A stretch of DNA of 12,028 nucleotides. Origin: an uncultured Prevotella sp. (lineage in GTDB: Bacteria > Bacteroidota > Bacteroidia > Bacteroidales > Bacteroidaceae). The notes below the pieces were generated by a model. It was not told the origin of the DNA and ran no database searches. It saw only the letters and a list, made by a program, of their open reading frames with translations. Positions 6,463 through 12,028 of the stretch are shown here, in pieces. The DNA is taken from contig CALZAP010000016.1 of the NCBI GenBank assembly GCA_945614335.1, positions 1 to 12,028 on the forward strand, given 5' to 3'. Position numbers and translations under genes: made by a program. Each line of letters begins with the position of its first letter. The first letter of the stretch is position 1.

Positions 6463-6975
6463 TTATGAGTGTTGTTTGACATTATTGAATTTGTCGACTA
6501 TCTTCGATTTCATTCCGAAGAATATCGAGTGATGGACGAGCATCGCCACATAGAAAGGTGCAAGAACCGAAAGGAAGCCGAGCATCTCATCACGTCCGCA
6601 AGCGAGATAGTATCCAAACATGACCGAAATGGTGAGCAGCATACGGAATCCCGACACGGCAGAATAAAACGTGGTGAGCGAATCGACCGAACGGCTTGCC
6701 ACCCTGATCCATATCAGTCCTGTTGCCACAACGACGGCAAGGGTATAGAGCGCTGATATTACAGCCGGCACCATTATCCACTCATTGCCGGAGGTGTAGG
6801 CGATGCCCGATGCTGCTGCCAAGATTATTACTACCAAGGCTATTCCTCGTTTGATGAAGGAGTGCCCTGTGGTCTTGACTTCTTTTTGCCAGATGTCTTG
6901 CCCTTGCATGTCGCAGTTGTCTGCCGTTAGCTTACTGTTGTCGATTTTTGTCTCTTCCATTGCGTCTTTCTCCAT
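6463..6975 (-). CDS. AtpI-like four-helix membrane protein of the ATP synthase operon
   Basis: This 170-residue protein has a polar N-terminus of about 40 residues and four predicted membrane helices, at about 44-61, 66-90, 105-126 and 131-154. It ends in a basic, polar tail. The position between epsilon and subunit a matches the place of AtpI-type assembly proteins, which help build the c-ring or carry Mg2+ in other bacteria. I see no catalytic motif, so AtpI identity rests on topology and context. The start is tightly coupled to atpC: TAATG at 6977-6973 shares one base between the atpC stop and this ATG. A second ATG at 6960 is possible. Function is moderately certain; gene reality is high. 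Confidence 0.75.
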   Translation of the reverse strand: MEKDAMEETKIDNSKLTADNCDMQGQDIWQKEVKTTGHSFIKRGIALVVIILAAASGIAYTSGNEWIMVPAVISALYTLAVVVATGLIWIRVASRSVDSLTTFYSAVSGFRMLLTISVMFGYYLACGRDEMLGFLSVLAPFYVAMLVHHSIFFGMKSKIVDKFNNVKQHS

Positions 6976-7226
6976 TACAGTTCAACACAAAGGCTAACCT
7001 TGTTTTTGTTGACTTCAACGAACCCGCTGGAAATGGTCATCTCATGCTGTCCATCTGAATCTACATACACTACCTTTCCCTTGTCAAGACAAGAGATGAG
7101 CGGTGCGTGGTCTTTCAGTACCTGGAACTCGCCAGACACTCCCGGTGCGGTGACGCTCTCTATCTCACCGTCGAATATGACTTTCTCTGGTGATACTATT
7201 CTTAATCTCAAACCCATAATAAACAT
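6975..7226 (-). CDS. atpC: ATP synthase F1 subunit epsilon, short form lacking the C-terminal helices
   Basis: Epsilon binds gamma at the foot of the F1 shaft and contacts the c-ring. The 83 residues cover only the N-terminal beta-sandwich (LRIVSPEKVIFDGEIESV, then PGVSGEFQVLKDHAPLIS and ISSGFVEVNKNKVSL). The C-terminal helical hairpin of the roughly 135-residue E. coli form is absent. That domain is the latch blocking ATP hydrolysis in E. coli, so this enzyme should lack that brake. Short epsilons are normal in Bacteroidetes. ATG codons at 7226 and 7217 are both plausible; the first leaves a 15-nt gap to atpD. The stop overlaps the next start by one base. Confidence 0.93.
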   Translation of the reverse strand: MFIMGLRLRIVSPEKVIFDGEIESVTAPGVSGEFQVLKDHAPLISCLDKGKVVYVDSDGQHEMTISSGFVEVNKNKVSLCVEL

Positions 7227-7241
7227 TTCTTTATGAAGGCT

Positions 7242-8783
<1,542 letters not shown>

Positions 8784-8835
8784 TTAATTCAATTGTCTTT
8801 TTAGGATAGTCTAAAGGCTATTCGTTTTTACCTTG

Positions 8836-8866
8836 CAAAGATATACATTTTTCCATTAAACCCAAA
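8836..8866 (-). promoter_or_regulatory. Promoter of the ATP synthase operon
   Basis: On the minus strand TTTG (8866-8863), a 19-nt spacer and TATCTTTG (8843-8836) match the Bacteroidetes sigma consensus. Transcription should begin near 8829, giving a leader of about 60 nt before atpD. The rest of the 178-nt spacer (8769-8946) is AT-rich with no other clear signal. Confidence 0.75.
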
Positions 8867-8946
8867 GAAAAAGCAAAGTTTTATTCTTAATGAATTAAAA
8901 AATAGAGAAAATGTACCATCTTTGCAACGTTTTTGGACAGAAAACG

Positions 8947-9924
8947 TCAAATGCTCAATTCATCGAGCACCTTGATAAGCTTCATGTCGAGTGGCTTGTC
9001 TGTACGTATAGCATCGGCAAACGGTACATACACCACCTCGTTGTTCCTTACGCCTACCATCACGTTTCGTTGTCCCTGAATTATTGCCTCAATGGCTCCG
9101 ACACCGGTACGGCTGGCAAGAATTCTGTCGCGCGCTGTGGGGCGGCCTCCGCGCTGCAGGTGGCCGAGTATAGACACTCTCACGTCGAAGTCGGGGAATT
9201 CCTTCTTCACACGGTCGGCATAGTACATGGCACCGCACTTAGGACTTTCCGACACAATCACGATGCAGCTCTTTTTCGACTTGCGGATGCCTCGTTCCAT
9301 GAACCGTCCCAACTGGTCGACGTCGGTTGCCTCCTCCGGGATGATTGCTGCCTCGGCTCCACTGGCTATGGCGCTGTTCTGCGCAAGGAAGCCGGCGTCG
9401 CGTCCCATCACCTCGATGAAGAAGATGCGCTCATGGCTCTGGGCGGTGTCGCGTATGCGGTCCACACACTCGAGGATGGTATTCAGTGTAGTGTCGTAAC
9501 CAATGGTGGAATCTGTTCCATAGAGGTCGTTGTCGATCGTGCCCGGCAATCCTATGCAACAAACGTCAAACTCCGCGGCGAAGTCGCGAGCTCCAGTGAG
9601 CGAACCGTTACCGCCAATGACCACCAGTGCGTCGATGCCTTCCTTCACCATGGTGTCGTAGGCTTTCTGCTTTCCTTCCGGTGTCATAAACTCCTTACTG
9701 CGTGCGGTCTTCAGTATCGTACCGCCTTGCATGATGATACCGCTGACATTCTCTGTTGTGAAAGGCTTCACCTCACCATTGATGAGACCATCGTAGCCAC
9801 GATATATTCCCTTAATGTTAAAACCATTGTATATACCAGCCCTCGTGACGGCACGAATGGCAGCATTCATACCAGGGGCATCGCCTCCCGAGGTAAGCAC
9901 TCCGATTGTCTTGATTTTAGCCAT
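8947..9924 (-). CDS. pfkA: ATP-dependent 6-phosphofructokinase
   Basis: The enzyme phosphorylates fructose 6-phosphate to fructose 1,6-bisphosphate, the committed step of glycolysis, in the cytoplasm. Its 325 residues match the short bacterial PfkA length. Motifs are GGDAPGMN (13-20), GGNGSLTGA (104-112), the catalytic PGTIDND (127-133), EVMGRDAG (171-178) and GHLQRGG (254-260). The glycine at 107 marks an ATP user; PPi-dependent enzymes carry D there (GGDDT). N106 replaces E. coli D103, a residue near Mg-ATP; this may be a lineage variant. It starts 64 nt after the permease gene. I see no clear promoter there, so the two may share a transcript. A separate promoter at 8836-8866 lies beyond its stop. 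Confidence 0.96.
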   Translation of the reverse strand: MAKIKTIGVLTSGGDAPGMNAAIRAVTRAGIYNGFNIKGIYRGYDGLINGEVKPFTTENVSGIIMQGGTILKTARSKEFMTPEGKQKAYDTMVKEGIDALVVIGGNGSLTGARDFAAEFDVCCIGLPGTIDNDLYGTDSTIGYDTTLNTILECVDRIRDTAQSHERIFFIEVMGRDAGFLAQNSAIASGAEAAIIPEEATDVDQLGRFMERGIRKSKKSCIVIVSESPKCGAMYYADRVKKEFPDFDVRVSILGHLQRGGRPTARDRILASRTGVGAIEAIIQGQRNVMVGVRNNEVVYVPFADAIRTDKPLDMKLIKVLDELSI

Positions 9925-9988
9925 AATGTCTTTTATTTTAAAGTTCGTTGTGTTTATTGTGTTTACACCTTATTATATATATATAATG

Positions 9989-11398
9989 CTATTTGAGCAG
10001 ATAGCACTCCACCCATAGCAGAACCATGCCCACAGCCCAGCCAAGCAGCACCTTTGGCATACAGTTCTTAAAATACCAACCCACGTGCATCCGTTCCATC
10101 TTCATAAGCGCGAGTCCGCTTTGTGAGGCGAAACAGGTAAGGCATCCTCCCACGGAAGTGGAAAAGGCCACCACTTTCCAATAAGTGCCGTTTTGCACAA
10201 AATTGGCCATGTAATCAGAATCCACCCACCGCTGCAGTGCCGCCGCGTCCACCACGTCGTAGAGCGAGAGGTTGGTCATGGCTACAGTAAATGTGTCCAC
10301 CACACCGCTCAGCAGTCCTGACAGCACTCCGAGTACCCACACATTGTGAATATTATAGTCTATCCATTCCGATACGGATGCAAAGAATCCTGTCTCGTTC
10401 ACCACTCCCATTGAAAGCATGATGCCCATGATGAAAAGTATCATCTGCAGGCTGCCATACTGCAACGATCTCGGGAAACGACGTTGTATCATCTGTTCGG
10501 CATTCATAAGTTTGCGGTTAAAAACCTCGTTCACCACCCACAACACCGCCAACACGCATAGGGCTCCAAGAAACGGACTTAGCTTGGTGATGTTATGAAA
10601 GGTAGGGATAAACCACAGTCCACCTATTCCCACGAAGAGCATCGAAAGGCGCTGCAGTCGGTTCAGGTTTGTGTCGTCGCCACGATATGGTATTGCCGGC
10701 CATTCCACGTCAAGCCTTGCAGGAAGGCAGCGTCCGATAAGGTAGGTGGGCAAGGCCCAGGCCGTCAACGCCGGCAATGCGAGATAGGCGGAGAAGTTGG
10801 TGGCAGTGACCGTTTCCTCTCCCCAAAGAATCACTCCCGCCGGATCGCCAATAACCGTCATACATCCGCCAGTGTTGGCTGCAAGCACGATGGCCGACCC
10901 GATGAGCATTCGCTGTCGCCTGTTCTGTACTATTCCGTGCATGATGACAAGCATCATGGCAGTGGTGGTGAGGTTGTCGAGATTAGCGGAAATGATAAAA
11001 GTGGCAACAGTGATAGTCCATAACAACCGTTTGCTGTTGCGCGTCCTGATCCATTCGGAAATGAAGTCAAAGCAACCATTGTTGTAGAGTATTTCTACAA
11101 TAGTCATCGTGGCAAGCAGGAACAGCACTATGGCCGCCGCTTTCCCCACATACTTCAGGAATATGTTGTCGTAGATGAAATATTTCACAGCGTCGCTGTT
11201 TGGCAACTCTCCAGCCAGGAAGTCAAAATACTCCCGTGGATGCTGACTCATGACGAAATCTGTACCATAGCAAATATACAAGACCCATCCCACAGTACCC
11301 ATAAACATGGCGATGGCGGCCTTGTTTACGTTGGTGAGATGCGTGGTAGCTAAAAGCACATATCCCAAAATGAATATCAACACTATCAACAATGTCAT
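9989..11398 (-). CDS. NhaD-like/SLC13-type (ion transporter superfamily) permease, probable sodium:proton antiporter
   Basis: This is a polytopic inner-membrane protein with about 10-12 hydrophobic segments. From the start chosen here it has 469 residues. Two hairpin-like motifs mark the ion transporter superfamily: SANLDNLTTTAMML (137-150) and AANTGGCMTVIGDPAGVILW (173-192). The first matches NhaD-type antiporters. The second diverges from the NhaD pattern as I know it (AANAGGxxxPIGDVTT), so the substrate is uncertain; citrate- or anion-type SLC13 transport is the alternative. I start at ATG 11398-11396, giving MTLLIVLIFILGY. The upstream ATG at 11437 lies before the -7 box at 11433-11426, so it would not be in the transcript. 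Confidence 0.85.
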   Translation of the reverse strand: MTLLIVLIFILGYVLLATTHLTNVNKAAIAMFMGTVGWVLYICYGTDFVMSQHPREYFDFLAGELPNSDAVKYFIYDNIFLKYVGKAAAIVLFLLATMTIVEILYNNGCFDFISEWIRTRNSKRLLWTITVATFIISANLDNLTTTAMMLVIMHGIVQNRRQRMLIGSAIVLAANTGGCMTVIGDPAGVILWGEETVTATNFSAYLALPALTAWALPTYLIGRCLPARLDVEWPAIPYRGDDTNLNRLQRLSMLFVGIGGLWFIPTFHNITKLSPFLGALCVLAVLWVVNEVFNRKLMNAEQMIQRRFPRSLQYGSLQMILFIMGIMLSMGVVNETGFFASVSEWIDYNIHNVWVLGVLSGLLSGVVDTFTVAMTNLSLYDVVDAAALQRWVDSDYMANFVQNGTYWKVVAFSTSVGGCLTCFASQSGLALMKMERMHVGWYFKNCMPKVLLGWAVGMVLLWVECYLLK

Positions 11399-11425
11399 AC
11401 TTCGCGAATATTTAGAATTTTGGCA

Positions 11426-11433
11426 CAAAGATA
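11426..11433 (-). promoter_or_regulatory. -7 box of the permease promoter
   Basis: TATCTTTG on the minus strand is an exact match to TAnnTTTG. A start near 11420 would leave a leader of about 20 nt before the ATG at 11398. No clear TTTG -33 box sits at the usual distance. The box is part of a small inverted repeat (AAAGAT/ATCTTT, 11427-11442). Confidence 0.6.
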
Positions 11434-11578
11434 GCAATCTTTTGCGACATACGTGTCTGTTTTCTGAAAAAAATGCTATTGTTTAATCATTTTTTCACAA
11501 CAACATGCTCAATCTGTATGTAAAAGAGTCCAAAATGTCATGTTTTTATAGGCTTATTGCAACGTTTTGAAGATTTTA

Positions 11579-11610
11579 TTTGGATATTTTTAATACAAAA
11601 TGTAATTTTG
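11579..11610 (+). promoter_or_regulatory. Promoter of the DUF4923-type gene
   Basis: TTTG (11579-11582), a 20-nt spacer and TAATTTTG (11603-11610) match the Bacteroidetes consensus. Transcription should start near 11617, leaving a leader of about 20 nt before ATG 11636. It lies back to back with the permease promoter in a 237-nt spacer (11399-11635) that holds nothing else I can identify. Confidence 0.7.
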
Positions 11611-11635
11611 CACAAAAAATTGAGAACAAATAATT

Positions 11636-12028
11636 ATGAAACACAGATTTTTCAAAATGGCAATCATTTGCCTGTTGGCATTCTCAGGACAGAATGCCTT
11701 TGCCCAGACTGACTTGGGAAACATTCTTAACAACGTGCTCGGTGGCGGAAACAATTCCTCTGACATTGTTTCTGGACTGACGTCGATATTCTCGTCAAAC
11801 AAGCAAGCCACCAAAAACAACATCGTGGGCACATGGGTATACAACGAACCTGCCATCGTGCTGAAGTCTGACAACGTGCTGACAAACGCCGCCGCAAAGG
11901 TGGCTGCCTCGTCGGCTGAAAAGAAACTGCAGCAGCAACTGGAAAAAGTAGGCATAAAGAAAGGCGCGCTCACCATCACCTTCAAGGAAGACGGCACTTT
12001 CACCGAGACATTCGGAAAGAAGACCTAC
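11636..12028 (+). CDS. Secreted DUF4923-type (lipocalin-like) protein, 3'-partial
   Basis: The frame runs from ATG 11636 to the right edge without a stop, giving 131 residues of an incomplete product. Residues 1-24 form a signal peptide: basic MKHRFFK, a hydrophobic core, and a likely signal peptidase I site after AFA, with Q next. There is no lipobox cysteine, so a soluble periplasmic or exported protein is more likely than a lipoprotein. The mature part begins with an N/S/G-rich segment, then has IVGTWVYNEPAIVLKSDNVL, an alanine-rich helix, and ITFKEDGTFTETFGKK. The GTWxYxEP...FxEDGTF pattern matches the Bacteroidetes DUF4923 lipocalin-like family as I remember it. No enzymatic role is known to me. 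A consensus promoter lies immediately upstream. Confidence 0.8.
   Translation, partial: MKHRFFKMAIICLLAFSGQNAFAQTDLGNILNNVLGGGNNSSDIVSGLTSIFSSNKQATKNNIVGTWVYNEPAIVLKSDNVLTNAAAKVAASSAEKKLQQQLEKVGIKKGALTITFKEDGTFTETFGKKTY

Noticed and set aside
8917..8924. Plus-strand CATCTTTG resembling a -7 box
   Set aside because: The first base differs from TAnnTTTG, no TTTG lies at the right distance, and only minus-strand genes follow.
8927..8947. 7-bp inverted repeat ACGTTTT/AAAACGT at the pfkA stop, as a terminator
   Set aside because: The stem is AT-rich and short with no adjacent T-run on the minus strand, so it is weak at best; read-through into atpD is possible.
9972..9987. Palindrome ATTATATATATATAAT between the permease and pfkA
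   Set aside because: It is a simple AT dinucleotide run, self-complementary by composition, with no promoter pattern beside it.
8911..9996. Long plus-strand open frame (361 codons) opposite pfkA
   Set aside because: It is the antisense shadow of a clear PfkA with all motifs; its translation is rich in H, C and S and resembles no family.
9988..10005. 5-bp inverted repeat GCTAT/ATAGC spanning the permease stop
   Set aside because: The stem is too short and has no T-run, so it does not support a terminator.
11590..12003. Minus-strand open frame (137 codons) at the right edge
   Set aside because: Shadow of the plus-strand signal-peptide protein, which has a consensus promoter and family motifs.

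Overview
The window looks like a chromosomal segment of a Bacteroidetes bacterium, most likely Prevotellaceae. Three things point there: the F1Fo ATP synthase operon runs beta, epsilon, AtpI-like, a, c, b, delta, alpha, gamma; the promoters carry the Bacteroidetes -7 box TAnnTTTG with a TTTG -33 box instead of sigma70 hexamers; and the right edge holds a DUF4923-type secreted protein. Translation starts are AT-rich and lack Shine-Dalgarno sequences. Genus assignment is inference.

Layout. Positions 1-593 (+) hold the end of a BASS-family (bile acid:sodium symporter) transporter that appears to have lost an internal segment. Positions 594-1359 hold no intact gene. They contain a nested inverted block of REP-like repeats (667-880), a 38-codon coding remnant (930-1046), a candidate small RNA (about 1135 to 1045, minus) with its own promoter and terminator, a perfect 18-bp palindrome, and the ATP operon terminator. 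Positions 1360-8768 are nine tightly packed minus-strand genes, atpD to atpG, read from a promoter at 8836-8866. Upstream, also on the minus strand, are 6-phosphofructokinase (8947-9924) and an NhaD-like/SLC13-type membrane permease (9989-11398). A divergent spacer (11399-11635) separates these from the DUF4923 gene on the plus strand, which runs off the right edge.

The core genes form an energy module. PfkA commits hexose phosphate to glycolysis. The proton-type ATP synthase couples the proton gradient to ATP, in either direction during fermentation. The permease may exchange sodium for protons. The c subunit carries the proton-type rather than the sodium-type ion site.

I see no CRISPR array, toxin-antitoxin pair, phage or transposase gene, tRNA or rRNA, and no convincing new multi-gene system. 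The best unexplained signals are non-coding: the candidate small RNA with its upstream palindrome, the nested REP-like block beside a deleted transporter, and the repeat-bearing spacers on both sides of atpE.
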